Assembly: GCA_013339765.2 (NCBI GenBank)
Contig: JABSTR010001714.1
Coordinates: 1-64,000 of the forward strand
DNA length: 64,000 nucleotides
Reading direction: 5' to 3'
Source: Haemaphysalis longicornis
Lineage: Eukaryota; Arthropoda; Arachnida; Ixodida; Ixodidae
Shown: positions 1 to 11,605 of the stretch, piece by piece
Numbering within the stretch: the first letter of the stretch is position 1
Layout of the letters: each line of letters opens with the position of its first letter
The notes under the pieces: generated by a model
Databases searched by the model: none
What the model was told of the DNA's origin: nothing
Seen by the model: the letters and a program-made list of their open reading frames with translations, nothing else
Position numbers and translations under genes: made by a program

Positions 1-1010
1 AATCTTTGAAATATTTTTATTTTCTAGTTTTTCAAAATTTCGTCCGACCAATACCTCAATTTACGTTTTTATAAGGATTATCTTTGGAACTTCATAGAAA
101 TCTGCATTCTATGGAAACGCAAGGCGTTACGCGGTTTCGCCATTTTCCGTAATTATTTTATTTTTTTCCTTTTTTTACTTTTTTTGAAATTTCGTTTGAC
201 CAATTGGTCCATTTACGCTGTATATAAGCGATTCCAGGTTAAATTGGAATACTTTCTGAACTCTGCTTCATTATTGTGGACAGGTCATTCGTTATACGTT
301 TTGCCATTTTCCGTAATTTTTAATATGTTACTTATTTTTTAGTTTCTCAATATTTCGCCCGACCAGTTATCTTCATTTACGTTATTACAACGATTACGTT
401 TGGAGCATTTCCGATATCTGCATTATTATGGAAATGCAGGGTGTTTGGCACGTTTTCGCCGCAATTTTCTTACAGTATTATTTTATATTTTTCCTATTTT
501 TTGTATAGTTTTTCAATATTTCGTTCAGCTAATTACATCTTTTCACGCTATTTTAACGATTGCAGGTGGAACTTTCACGAAATTTGCGTTATTGTGGAAA
601 TGCCATGCGGTATACATTTTGATATTTCCCGCAATCTTTAATATTTTTCAGATTTTTAATTTTTTTTACAATAGTTCAGTGCCGACCAATTTTCTCTCCT
701 TTATTACAACGAGTACAGTTTGAAGCGAAAATTTTTTGCAAAATCTGCATTATTGCAAAAATGCAGGGCGTTACACTGTTCGCCATTTTCCGCAATTATT
801 TTTATATATTTGTCATTTTTTTTACTTTTTCAAAATTTCGTACGGCCAGTTATGTTCATTTACGCTATTATAACAACTACAGTGGAACTTTCGCGAAACC
901 TGCATTATTGTGGAAATGGCATGCAGTATACATTTTGACATTTTCCGTATGTTTATTTTAAATATGTTTTTTTTTGTTTTTTAGTTTTTCAAAATTTCCT
1001 TCGACCAATC
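1..1010. repeat. AT-rich satellite array, about 160-bp period, about 6 copies
   Basis: A motif like TTTCGTCCGACCAAT recurs at about 41, 193, 359, 522, 681, 839 and 999, a spacing of 152-166 bp. Between these anchors each copy carries the same order of landmarks: a 'catttacg' block, an 'aactttc/ctgcattattgtgg' block, a 'gcgttac..tttcgccattttccg' block and a T-rich linker. Copies are diverged. The array is cut by the window's left edge, so its true length is unknown. Apparent open reading frames here are low-complexity read-through of the repeat. Confidence 0.85.
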
Positions 1011-1489
1011 TTGACCAATCACGCCTCGTGCGCTTGTGTCGTCAAGAAAGTTTTGAACGACGAGATCATTGCAGAAGCTTCTATAAATGTTTTCCTCAAA
1101 TAAACATTTCCTAACTGGTTGAGCACGCGAAATAAACGTAAATCAAAGCTTTTCGTGAGCTCATCGCATCTACAAAGGAAGGAAGCTCACACTAGCGCGT
1201 AAGACTTGAAGCTACTGAAGCTGTAGGCAACCTTCACGACCATCACGACGGTTTAGGTCCACGATTGCAGTCCATTTGCTTATTATGGCTGCCGCAACGA
1301 CCCTTACTCCGTCGTCGTTGCTATAAGCGTGAGCTTCTTTCATTTTTTTTGGAAGTGATAATCATTGGACAGCACCTTGCAGGGGCGTACGCTTTGACGT
1401 GTGTTTCTCGTTCCGAGCAAGTGTTGCCACGATTACGGCGAACGCTGGCGTCTCTCGTTCCGAGCATGTGTTTCCACGAGTACGGCGAA

Positions 1490-1790
1490 CCCTGGAGTTT
1501 TTTTAACGGCGACAGACTTCCTTCGGCTACTTAAACGCAGAAAGTTGGGCTGTCTGTATGTCTGTCTGTCTGTCTGACTTGATTCAGCCACCCGGCCGAA
1601 GTGAAACAAAAGCTGCACGATAGTCTTATATACCCGCAGCCAAATCTAAACGTCTCAGTCGGAGTCAATGTTCATACTATTCAACATTGTTGAACAAGAA
1701 GAAGACATTACGCAAATATAAAGCAGCAAATTCATACATAAGGGATATTTGCAGTGTTACTTTATTAAAAAGTCATGGATGCTTGATTTT
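1490..1790 (+). repeat. Dispersed repeat with a TCTG-microsatellite core, copy 1
   Basis: The order of blocks is 'ggctacttaaacgcagaaa', a short (TCTG)n run, 'gattcagccacccggccg', 'gatagtcttata', 'cagccaaat', then 'gttcatact..tcaacattgttgaacaagaagaagacatta'. The same order occurs at 63420-63890 and, on the other strand, at about 6690-7035. This is a multi-copy non-coding repeat whose internal microsatellite varies in length. I do not recognise a named family. The DNA from 1011 to 1490 shows nothing I can identify. Confidence 0.6.
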
Positions 1791-2213
1791 TGCGATAGAA
1801 AATGAAATGCCACATAAATGACAGAAAACTCCAGCGTTCCCCGCAATCCTGGTAACACTTTTTCGGAAAATATTTTTTTATAAAATTAAAGGAAGCTCAA
1901 TCCCGGTAGTAGGCGATCTCACTCCTCCTCCGTCTCTACCAGCGCCGACGGAGGCGACGAAGTCGGCGGCAGAGACGGAGGAGAAGGGAAATGTCATGCG
2001 TTCGTGTGAGCTTCTCTAATTTTTATAACTCTTAGCGCACTCGCAAGACGGGCACACGGCCGCTACCCGTGCCGTGGGTGGAGCGCACAGCGGCGCGAGA
2101 TGTCGCGTGAGGCTATCACGTGGCATTCAGCGATAACGCGGCGGGGGGGGGGGGGGAGTAAACCGCAGATGTGCTCAGTGAGTGCACCGTCTGTCTCTGT
2201 CTGTCACCGTCTG

Positions 2214-2296
2214 GCTCGTAGCTCCTTTGGTAAGACAACGAGCTCACGTTCCGCTTCTCTCTTCGTTCAAGGTTCGAATCCTGGCGGTGCCAGTAA
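2214..2296 (+). repeat. tRNA-like segment (SINE head or tRNA pseudogene)
   Basis: It contains an A-box-like stretch (gtagctcctttggtaagac) and a perfect B-box (GGTTCGAATCC) at the spacing expected of a pol III promoter, and ends with GGTGCCA. The acceptor stem pairs only partly (about 5 of 7) and the D-loop is abnormal. I read it as a tRNA-derived repeat, not a functional tRNA gene. Confidence 0.4.
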
Positions 2297-2444
2297 CTTC
2301 TTTAATTTGTTCCGGGGAGTTTTCTGTTGACACTAACGGTCACGATAGATTTTTTTTTTTTTGTGGGGGGGGGGGGGGGTAGAGGTAAACAGCTTCGCCT
2401 TTAAACAAGATGCAAGCGACCCGCCTGACCTTCCAATCTTCCGT

Positions 2445-2690
2445 TCTCCGCGTGCGGATAGTGCTATCACATAATGCGTATACCATGTGTGTGTCATTGA
2501 AGCAGCAGTAAGCATGATAACCTAGCTAATCCTAGACAACCAAGAACGCTAAGAAAGGCGAAAGATTATTGCGTAGATTTGAGGAAGCTAAGGATAACCC
2601 GCTGAACCTTAGCTCACGCTACGTATATCCTGGCATAGCCGAGCTAAGCCACTGCTAATTTTAAATGCAGATCACTCTAGGAGCGTGCCC
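2445..2690 (+). repeat. Dispersed repeat, pair member 1 (partner 5815-5995)
   Basis: Long matching blocks are shared with 5815-5995, among them 'gtgtgtcattgaagcagcag', 'aagcatgataa', 'agctaatcctagacaacca', 'ctgaaccttagctcacgcta' and 'ctaattttaaatgcagatc'. The two copies share orientation. This one has an extra stretch of about 40 bp in the middle (from about 2556). There is no coding potential and the family is unknown. Between 2690 and 3526 I see nothing else recognisable. Confidence 0.6.
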
Positions 2691-3525
2691 GCGCCCGGTT
2701 CAAGCATAATCACCGGTGAAATAGACTTACTGCGAGTAGTTAGTGCACAGATCTGGACAGTTCGCCTCGAGCCGTCGTTGTTAATCCGTAAAGCACGCGT
2801 ACCCTGCTTTGGTACGTTTGAATCAAGGAGAGCGTCCGCGCGGGCAATGACGACTGCTCGACACGGGTGCCGTGAAGAGTGGTTATTTCACGCTAGGTTC
2901 GCGCCACGCGACAGAGAGAGGATAATATGAGATCGCTGTGATCGCCAGAAAAGGTGATGTACAGGCACCAGCCTGATCTTTGAGTTAAAACAAACTTCCA
3001 TGCAGCCTTTAGTGTCCTTTTAAGGCAAGATTTGCGGTTCCTCACCAAATGTAATACTTCTGTGTTGCCAATCCTTCATCAGGCCGAAATTAGAATATGC
3101 AAGCATAGTATGTGACCCATACAAAATGTAACATCCATAAAAGAAGGAATTTAGAGGAAAGCGGTTCACTTTATCTCTTCAAAATTTCGTCCCATGGATT
3201 CTCCATCGTAACTAATGACGGCCAGCAACAATCCACAAATTCAGTCTGGAAGAACGAAACTCCGCTTGGACTTCTTGAGTTCCTTGCCTTACCATAAACT
3301 TGCGATTGACCCTTCATTGTATTTATCTCCTTTGTCAACCAGAATTACACAACTTCACCAGCCACGGTCTTTAACGCCACAGCAGATGCCTATAAAGTTT
3401 CATTTTTTCGGCACACAGTGTCTAAATGGAATTCTTTGCCAGAGCGTGCTAGCCTTACATAGCATGTGCATATTTGAAGCATTGTGTATATTCCACTGGT
3501 TGCGTTGTGTATATTTCCTCATTGT

Positions 3526-3722
3526 TGATTGATTGATTGATTGTCAGTTTTAACGCGCCGACGCAACGCAGGTGATGAGGCGCGCCGTAGTGGAAGGCTC
3601 CGGATTAATTTTGACCACCTGGGGATCTTTAACGTGCGCCGAAATCTCATACACACGGGCGTTTTTGCTTTTCGCCTCCATCAGAAAAGCGGCCGCAGCG
3701 GCCGGGAATCGAACCCGTGACC
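3526..3722 (-). mobile_element. tRNA-derived SINE (Ruka-like), 5'-truncated, with 15-bp target duplication
   Basis: Read on the minus strand it begins inside the tRNA head at the B-box (gggttcgattcccgg), continues through 'ctgatggaggcgaaaagcaa', 'gagatttcggcgcacgttaa' and 'ccaggtggtcaaaattaatc', and ends in a (CAAT)n tail. The 15-bp word atatttcctcattgt lies at 3511-3525 and again at 3723-3737, directly flanking the element. That is a clear target-site duplication made by LINE-type machinery. The A-box is missing, so this copy should lack a complete pol III promoter. Confidence 0.85.
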
Positions 3723-3756
3723 ATATTTCCTCATTGTGTTCTGTTTGTTATTTATA

Positions 3757-4655
3757 CAGGGTGTCCCAGCTATCATGCACCAAGATTTTAAAAAAGAGAA
3801 ATTGCGTAACTCGAAGAAAACCTAGTGCATAATGTTTGCAGTACTGTGCAGAATCAGAGAGTAATTTTTAGTTAATGAGACTTAATTAATTATTTGTAAA
3901 TAATTATCTAACTCGAGAAATACTGTCCTAATCACTAAAGTGTCAATGAGGCACTTGTAGGTAACCACGTCGGGCATCTAACTGCGGTATTTTCAGCGAC
4001 GAACTAATTGCGTACTCATTTATTCTGACTAATAAAGGAAGCCCGCGAAATATGAAAAATACCACGTGACGACGCTTACGCGCGCATTGTAAAGCAGCGT
4101 CCCCAAACAAAGCTGATTGAAAGCAACTGCTTCGCGTGTTACCCGCCCAAAGAGACAGCGCATCACCTTGATAATAGCATGCATGGAAGGAGCAGCAGCA
4201 GCAAGATTCGCGGGACGCGTGTGCAGATAAGGGACAAACTCGGTCGCGATTTCTTCTTTGTTTCTTTTGTCTATTTCATTCTGGCTAACTGAGAGGCAGC
4301 CTGTTTGAGGGCGTTGCTTTACGGTGCGCGCGGAGGCGCCGTCGCGTGGTATTTTTCATATTTCGCGGGTTTCCTTTATCAGTCAGAATAAATGTGTACG
4401 CAATTAGTGCATCGCTGAAAATGCCGCAGTTAGATGCCACTCGTGGTTACCTACAGGTGCCTCATTGACATTTAAGTGATTAGGACAGTATTTCTCGAGT
4501 TAGATAATTAATTACAATTAGTTAATTAGGTCTCATTAAAGAAAAAAATACTGTCCGCATTTTCACACTACTGCAAACAATATGCACCTGGTTTCCTTCG
4601 AGTTACGCCTTTACTCTTTTTTAAAATCTTGGTGCATGATAGCTGGGACACCCTA
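3757..4655. mobile_element. Non-autonomous DNA element with about 350-bp terminal inverted arms, TA-flanked
   Basis: The left end, AGGGTGTCCCAGCTATCATG at 3758, is matched in reverse complement at the right end, 4635-4654. The arms stay complementary for about 350 bp on each side with scattered mismatches, past the block that reads 'tattctgactaataaagg' on the left. A loop near 4110-4290 separates them. TA dinucleotides flank both ends (3755-3756 and 4656-4657), which fits a Tc1/mariner-type insertion. No transposase frame is present, so it must have been moved in trans. Confidence 0.75.
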
Positions 4656-5814
4656 TATGTTCTTGATGTAACACAGTATACCGTTTTTCTCATCGCGATT
4701 GCCCGTCCTGCTTGGACCGCGTGTTGGGCTCCGCAGTATGTACTGACTAAAATTAAAAAGTGATTTGGCTACATTTGGGCTACTACTGAGGACTATTCGG
4801 TGGTTTCTGGTTCGAGCAATCTGGTACTATAGCCAAACCTGCGCACTACAGGCAAAACTTGTAGAACGCGCGCACTGGGTAGCGGTGCGCTGAATCATAA
4901 CACCCTCAACACAGCCGGCCGGCCAAAAGTTAAATGAACTATTGAACGAGATGTTTATATAGGCAAATCATTTCCAAAACACTAAATCTGGTGATACACT
5001 TCATACTTGTCAACATTGTTCAACAAAAAGAATACTTGATGAAAATTTGGAGCGAAACGTAAATTCATAACTGACGGGTTCGCTGTTGAAATAGACGTGG
5101 GCGTAGATTTTTGAATAGCAAATATAAAAACGCATTAAAACGTATATTTTAGGCTCAAAATGCAAAAAGGGCCTCGAGCACGTGGCTTGAGCGACAAGCA
5201 CACAAAAGCTCCGAAGGCGCGCCAGCAGTGCGAACGCAGTAAATGTGAGTTGAATTCAACGAACTCCTATTCCCTTTATCATGGTAGGGCCGCATAGCCT
5301 ATTCTGTAGACCAGACCACAGAATAAGGTTTGGCTTCATTCTGTGGTCGGGACCACAGGGTTATTATGTTCCGTTTTCAGGTACTGCTAAAAGGGCGCCG
5401 CTCGTCGGCTTCTGTGGTGCAGTGGCACAGTCTTGGGTTCTGGCACTAGCGCCGTGGGTTCCAGTCGCAGAAGTGATGTAGTTTGTGTAGCGTGAGCTAC
5501 AGTGGCCGAGGTTGAGCAGTTTCACGTGGCTCCTAGAGAGCAGCGCTACGAATGCGCGAGGAGCAGTGACGTCACACGGAACTCAGAACGTTGCTCGCTG
5601 CCCGGCGTCACTCACACACCCCACGCGCCCAGCGTCTTCGCCGACTTCCGTTCCGCACGTGGCGGCCCGGTGCACTTGATGATCATGCGAGGGGAGGCCG
5701 GGTGTGGAACCGATGGCTCGTGCGTCGCAGGAACACCGGCTTGCGCCTGTGGAACCAGTTTAGCTCTGGGGCAATTGGTGACGCTGCGCCGGAGCCGCTT
5801 GATGTGTGTCACAT

Positions 5815-5995
5815 AATGTGTGTCGCATAATGTGTATACCGTGTGTGTGTCATTGAAGCAGCAGTAAGCATGATAATCAAGCTAATCCTAGACAACCAGG
5901 AAAGCTAAGAATAACCAGCTGAACCTTAGCTCACGCTACGTATATCCTGAAATAGCCGAGCTAGCCCACCGCTAATTTTAAATGCAGATCTCTCT
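5815..5995 (+). repeat. Dispersed repeat, pair member 2 (partner 2445-2690)
   Basis: It matches 2445-2690 in the same orientation over most of its length, ending 'ctaattttaaatgcagatct'. It lacks the middle stretch of about 40 bp carried by the other copy. The flanks differ, so these are dispersed copies of a repeat and not a local tandem duplication. Between 4656 and 5815 I find only short repeat scraps, for example the 'accacagaataa' words near 5320 that recur near 7380-7420. Confidence 0.55.
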
Positions 5996-6689
5996 ATCAG
6001 CTCGCCTTGTCATCGTAGCCTCGCTCCACGGCGTGCCATCATCACGGCGTCCGACACAATCTCCGGGGGAAAAAAAAGCGGTTTATATAGTCATAACCGC
6101 TCAAAACTCGAGAGCCGCTGGCGCTTGTCATACATCTCCCTGCTGTTTAGCCCAAAGAAAACTGCAGGTACAATTGAGGCGAAATACATGTAATTAACCG
6201 CAGCCCCCGCGTTCATTTAGTTAGGAAGGCTCGTTGGGTTGGTTTTACGATAGTAAGCGGAAAAAGTGGCTGCGCAAGAAAAAAAAAATTTGGCCGCGTA
6301 TCTGCTCTTTTTGTTGCAAATGTCGTCAAATAACGATAGTCTTTGTAGACATTTGTCGAGGAGGTGTCCCTCTTTGGTTTCTCGCTCACCTTTCATGCTG
6401 TTCCTGTTTCGTCGGGCTCATCTTAAGGTAAACACACTAAAGTTTTGCCCAAGGCGATTTGAATTTACCGCGTTTCGCTGCTACAGGCCAGGTTCCTCGA
6501 TGCCAGTGCTGCAGTACGGCGAACACGCGCGTGAATCGAGGCGGCCTACTTCAAGGTTCATAGAACCACGTTTCCGTGCTCCACTTGCGTTCCAAGCAGA
6601 ACGTGGAACCTAGCTAGTGGAACCTTTCCTTTCTCAGATGCCGCCAGGAGGTGGCGCGGGCAACAGCAGGCGGCGGTTTTCTGCAGTAT

Positions 6690-7035
6690 ATGTATAATAA
6701 AGAATATCATTTGCCTTCGAAAAACCAAGCATCTATTTTTTTTAATAAAGGAACACTGTAAATTTCCCTTGTGTACTAATTTTCTGTCTTATATTTACGT
6801 AATGTCTTGTTCTTGTTCGACAAAGTCGACAAGTATGAACATATAGACCGGGCTTAGACGTTTGCATTTGGCTGTGAGTATATGACTATTGCGCAGCATC
6901 CATTTAACTTTGGCCGGGTGGCTGATTCGAGTCACAGACCGACCGACAGACAGACAGACATACGGACCACAATTTCTGGGTTTAAGTAGCCCAAGAAAGA
7001 CTATCGTCTTTAAAAATCGCGCGTTCCAAACTGCG
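6690..7035 (-). repeat. Dispersed repeat with a TCTG-microsatellite core, copy 2
   Basis: The minus-strand reading matches the copies at 1490 and 63420: 'gatagtcttt', 'ggctacttaaacccagaaat', a short TCTG run, 'cagccacccggccaaag', then 'gttcatacttgtcgactttg' and 'acaagaacaagacattacg'. It is non-coding. 5996-6690 contains no gene or repeat I can name. Confidence 0.55.
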
Positions 7036-7998
7036 CAGTAAGGCGTGGGCACGCACGGAATAAAAAGCAAGCAAGCAAAGAAAAAAAAAAAGAAGTCTCC
7101 TGCTCACGCTGTTTCAGGCAGGGGTGCGCAAGCACTGCGCAGGTGGGAAATTTGAAATGCTTTGGACAAATCTCCGTTCAATTCAACAGGAAAGGACTGC
7201 TTTGCACTTCCGACAGCTTTCACGTTGAGTGGAACGGCTTTAATTTTCCAATTGAATTTTTTGCTGTGACCTGTTCTTTTAAGTTAATCCTGCTCATTAT
7301 TTATGTAATCAAGTGTGGATAAGTGATAAGCTTTAGGTTTCTTGAGACGAATAAAGATCAACTATACCAAGGTACGGTCCACAGAATAAACCTGAACCCA
7401 GTGGTCTGGTCCACAGAATAATGCTGCACATTATCCCGAGTTCATGATCATCATCATCCACTTTTCTAATCACTGCCAAAAAGACGGGGGGGGGGGGAGC
7501 GTGAGAGGTTGGAGGAAGAGAGAGAAGATGCAGTTAGGGGGAAGCGACACCATGAGCCTATCGTCTTTAGAAGGCTTTATCGCGTAACGAGCGTATACGC
7601 GGCCAATTTTTTTTATCGCGGAATCATAGTTCAAATAGGTTAACTTGACCATAAAATTAATGGCATAGACTCGCTTCATACTCGTAAGGGAATGAAGCAG
7701 GAAGTTCGCGTCCTCCTAGGTACTTTGAAAAAAATCTTGGGTCGTTCAAAATAGCATTAGAAAAGCTGTACGTGTAACTGTTAAGAACGGGAAACGCGCT
7801 ACATTGATGCGATGTGGAGGACGGGCAGCAGGTGGGCGAACCAAGTAATAGAATAGGTAGTGGTGTAAGTGACTACAGGAAGAAGCAGTCAGAAAAGTCC
7901 GTGCAGAAAAGAGATAAGTAAACGCGACGGCAAATAATGACTTCAGATGGCGCAGGATAGAACAAATGGGAGCCCATGGAAAGACCATCATCCCGCAG

Positions 7999-9007
7999 TG
8001 TCACGTGAAGGATGGCAAGGGGGTCTTGACCAGCTCAGAGAGATGGACCCAGGAAAGCCATTGACGTGTTTAACAAAACATATATTTAATGCACACTCGG
8101 AAAAACCCTAAAGCAAACCACTTAATATATCAATTGCACACACCCGATGACCATCAAACCTCAAATTAAATATCCCGAAATACAATTCAAAGCAACCCCA
8201 AAAGTATCTACAATAAAGTTCTACGCAATTAGTTCATATTCACTCCTTAAACCGAGTCCTAGTTATTGCATTTCCTACCTCAACTCCCTGGTTGTGTCCT
8301 ACGATTGTGTCCCTAATGGACTGGCCTACTCGGCTGCCGTCGGCGCTGACATGTCGCACCCGTTGCGTGGCCGCGACTAGATGGTAGCCGTCCTCGTCTC
8401 CCTTCGATGCCAGCGTTCGATGCGTTCGGTCGTTCCTTGGACGGCATGGGCTCCGCGCGTCCTGACGTTTCCTCTGTGGCTACCTTCTGGTAGCCGCTGC
8501 CGCTGGAGGTCCCATGTAAGTCTCGGCACGAACGTAACCCTTCGGGGCCGTCGAAGCGAAGGTCGACGGAGCGTGGACGTTGGCCGCAGGTGCCCGACCG
8601 CCGCCGCTGGGACCGCGAAGAGCCAGGTTCGTGGTGCGCCTAGGATGCCGCAGCCGATGCGAAGTCGGCCCGCTCCCGCACAGGCTTGGTAGGCATAGTC
8701 GGAAGCCTGGCCGCGTCACCCTGGCTCGTTCTTGAAGCTCACGTTCTCCTTCCGCCTCTTGGTTTCTTGCCTCCCCCATTCTCCTGGTGCGCTCCGCTTT
8801 TAACCCCTCTGGGCTTGATCGCGGCGCACTCTCATTGGCTCCTTGCCTTTTCGTGCCCATATATGGTCATCATGCCACTTGTCTCCTGCGCGGCGTTCTC
8901 TGATTGGCTGACCAGTGCGCTACCCTATTCTTCAAATGGCCGTTTCTTTGTTCTTTTTTTTTCTTTTCAGGGGTTTTTGGTATCCCCTCTCCGGGGGTAC
9001 CGTGACA
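7999..9007 (-). mobile_element. Possible solo LTR (about 1.0 kb)
   Basis: The segment begins TGTCACGTG and ends CGTGACA, so on either strand it has the TG...CA ends of an LTR with short inverted termini. It has uniform unusual composition inside: a GC-rich middle, a TATA-like 'catatatgg' near 8858, and 'caataaag' near 8210. No matching second copy, primer-binding site, polypurine tract or convincing 4-6 bp target duplication is visible in the flanks. Orientation is a guess. It could instead be unrelated DNA with chance ends. 7036-7998 shows nothing recognisable except a G-run near 7487. Confidence 0.3.
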
Positions 9008-9395
9008 CATGACACACAGTATGGCGATGTTTTTGTTGTAGTTGAGGATGATAATGATGGTGCTATGATGATGGTGGCAGCGTACATATTTTCAGACTTG
9101 TTTTTCGCTGCAAGCACATTGCACACGTCATACAGCCCAATGACATTTTTATTACGGTGGAAGGTATGCTGCAAGTACAAAAGAGCCACAATGTTTTTCA
9201 AATAAAAAAAACGCAATAAGCACCGACGTGCAGCGCGATAACACTATAAAGAACTGAATTAATTAAGCCTGGGTTGCTTTTAAGATTGAAGATACGATGC
9301 TCCTAAAACTGTGGGTAATGTTGAAACCGTTCTGAAAGGGCAGTGATCGACCTTGGGTGGCTTCTATATATTTATACAATTCAATTATGTTTTTC

Positions 9396-9655
9396 TATGT
9401 ATGTATGTATGTATGTATGTATGTATGTATGTATGTATGTATGTATGTATGTATGTATGTATGTATGTATGTATGTATGTATGTATGTATGTATGTATGT
9501 ATGTATGTATGTATGTATGTATGTATGGATGTATGTATGTATGTATGCATGTATGTATGTATGTATGTATGTATGTATGTATGTGTATGTATGTATGTAT
9601 GTATGTATGTATGTATGTATGTATGTATGTATGTATGTACGTATGTGTATGTACA
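9396..9655. repeat. (ATGT)n microsatellite
   Basis: About 260 bp of nearly uninterrupted tetranucleotide repeat with single-base variants (for example a GGATG near 9526 and GTGTATG near 9584). It lies about 100 bp before the first M13 exon seen. Long frames of repeated Met-Tyr-Val-Cys or Tyr-Ile-His-Thr across it are artefacts of a period that is not a multiple of three. Confidence 0.95.
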
Positions 9656-9751
9656 ATGCATCAATGGTTTGATTTCTGACGTACAGTAAATGCTTATTCT
9701 GGTGTTGGGAGCAAATTATCCAGATAATAGGAATGATGCTTTGTTTTTCAG

Positions 9752-9826
9752 TTCGTCACTGATGCAAAAGAAGATGAAGAGGAAAAAATGAGCCTTTCTA
9801 AACTGGCCGCGACGTTGCCTGGAGAA
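9752..9826 (+). CDS. Neprilysin-like M13 protein, exon a (25 codons)
   Basis: This is the most 5' coding segment I can support. It follows a T-rich tract and a tttttcag acceptor and ends at a GTGAGT donor, with 75 nt in phase 0 at both ends. It encodes FVTDAKEDEEEKMSLSKLAA followed by TLPGE. In M13 peptidases the 'E.KMTL.EL' block sits just before the substrate-pocket helices, and exon b joins it in frame. Exons for the N-terminal ectodomain and membrane anchor were not found upstream, so the gene probably starts left of the window or has small exons I missed. Alone this exon would be weak; its support is the phase-consistent chain of exons that follows. Confidence 0.6.
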
Positions 9827-10635
9827 GTGAGTTCTGTCGTATTTAGCATGTGAAGTAACAATTTGCTTGTGCCCTCGTTTTTGGTAGTGCTTAGATTCTC
9901 ACAAAATTATATCTTTTGTTTCTTACCGCTCAACAAAAGCTATATGGTTTTGTAAGAGCCACTAGCCTAGACAGGATTAAGTTGTGCGTAATTTTTCTAT
10001 CAATACGTCGAGGGGCGGGTCAGAGGGGAATAGGGGTGCACTTTCCCAAGCAAAAAGCGATAGGCATGATCACAGACATGTCAGGATTTGTTTGGCATAG
10101 GTTGGAAGCGCCTGAACTATCCCCCCCTCCTCTGAATGTGTCCCTTGTCTTTGCACAGGTAATAAAGGAAAAGAGAAGTGGTCAGTTTTTTAAATTTATT
10201 CGTTGGCGCCATCATACTCATTTTTGTTATAAAGTTACTTCTCGTTGTTGCTTGTATAAGTCCTTGCATTCTGTGACGTGTTCAGTTTCTGGACAATCGT
10301 CGATTCAGTATTTATGTAATTGAGACGTCACAATTGTGTGTGACGAGGGCTTTTCCTTCACTTTCTCAACGTGTTCTTCAGAACATAGTCTCTTTAAATC
10401 TAGTTTTCATATTTTTAAGCCGGAAACCTTAAGTGCCCAATTCAGCGAAAAAACGCCGTCGTTGTCCGGCCAAGACAATGGCCGCCGCAGGTTGTAAGGA
10501 ATTAAAATACACGTGTGATTTGGTGGGATTTCCACCCGGGTAACCACAGTAGCAATATGATGTTCAGCAGACTGTGGTATTGCCGCACTCTTTTTAAAGT
10601 AAAAACAGGTAAAATAAAACAGGTAAAATAAAAAA

Positions 10636-11605
10636 CAGGAGGGGGACGCTTAATGATCGTTATGTTCAAATGCGGTACGAAATCAAGGAATGGACGTTTT
10701 ATTAATCACACACACACAAGCTGTGCGTTCACTTTTATTTAGTTTTTAGACTTTAACGAACAGATGATCACTCGGCGGGTGCATTTTTCGAAGTATACAG
10801 TAGGTATATATATGTAGTCACAAGCGATAAAAGGTGTTAGAAGAGTGTGGTATCTGAGAAGGCCCTCTGATTTCGCTTTTTTGCTAGATTCTGCAGGCTG
10901 CCTATGTCATATGACGATGTTTCTAGGAAGCGCTTAGTCGCGGACGCGGATGTATAGGCTGAGGATATGTTTGCGAGTTCTCACCTCATGACAAGACGCC
11001 CCAGGAGTAAATTCTTTGCCGTGTGCAGATTCCCGTATATAATTTTGCATTATCCATTGTACTTATTTCGCAGAATGTCCGTGAAATTAACTGCACAATG
11101 GCTTGTTCAGGATAGTAATCAATATCTTGGATAGGGAGCGTAACTGGCGAGCGGTGGTCCGCTAGATTATGGAAGCACACGAAACCGATTTACATCGTAA
11201 TGTATAGCCGTACCTTGAGTATCTGAACGAATGCTGCTTAGAGAGGTACTGTTAGTAGATTTCGGGGCCGTGGAATTACGATCAGCTCCATGCCTATGCC
11301 GGTTTCCCGAGGCCAACCTGTGACACTCACCTGGCGCTTATGCGAACCGAATGTACCACACTAACATCGCGCCAGAAGCATTAATACACTCTCGTAAATA
11401 TACATTTGCAAAAACGTGACTGCTCCACATAAGTATGTATTTCGAACACATACAAACGGAAAATATCAGTCGCGAATATGCCGCAAAAGGAACGGCGACA
11501 GTGGTGAGCGGGCCAGAAACTCCCGCGACTGCTTTAGAAACGGGCCACTGGGGGATTTCAGTGGCAGCCCTACAGGCAGCGCTCGAGGCGTATAGACAGA
11601 TTAAG
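10636..11605 (+). repeat. Diverged dispersed repeat of about 1 kb, copy 1 (partner 17697-18720)
   Basis: It shares ordered blocks with 17697-18720: 'ggaatggacgtttta.taatcacacacac', 'aacgaacag.tgatcact', 'gcatttttcga', 'gctagattctgca', 'gtcgcggacgcg', 'gacaagacgcccc', 'gtatttc.aac' and 'cgctcgaggcgtatag'. There is no intact coding sequence. It lies in the 10.8 kb intron between M13 exons a and b. It is probably an old transposable-element relic of unknown class. 9827-10636 and 11606-12644 hold nothing else I recognise. Confidence 0.6.

Noticed and set aside
9343..9690. Five overlapping open frames of about 90-110 codons in both strands
   Set aside because: They are translations of the (ATGT)n microsatellite and have no stop because the repeat lacks one.
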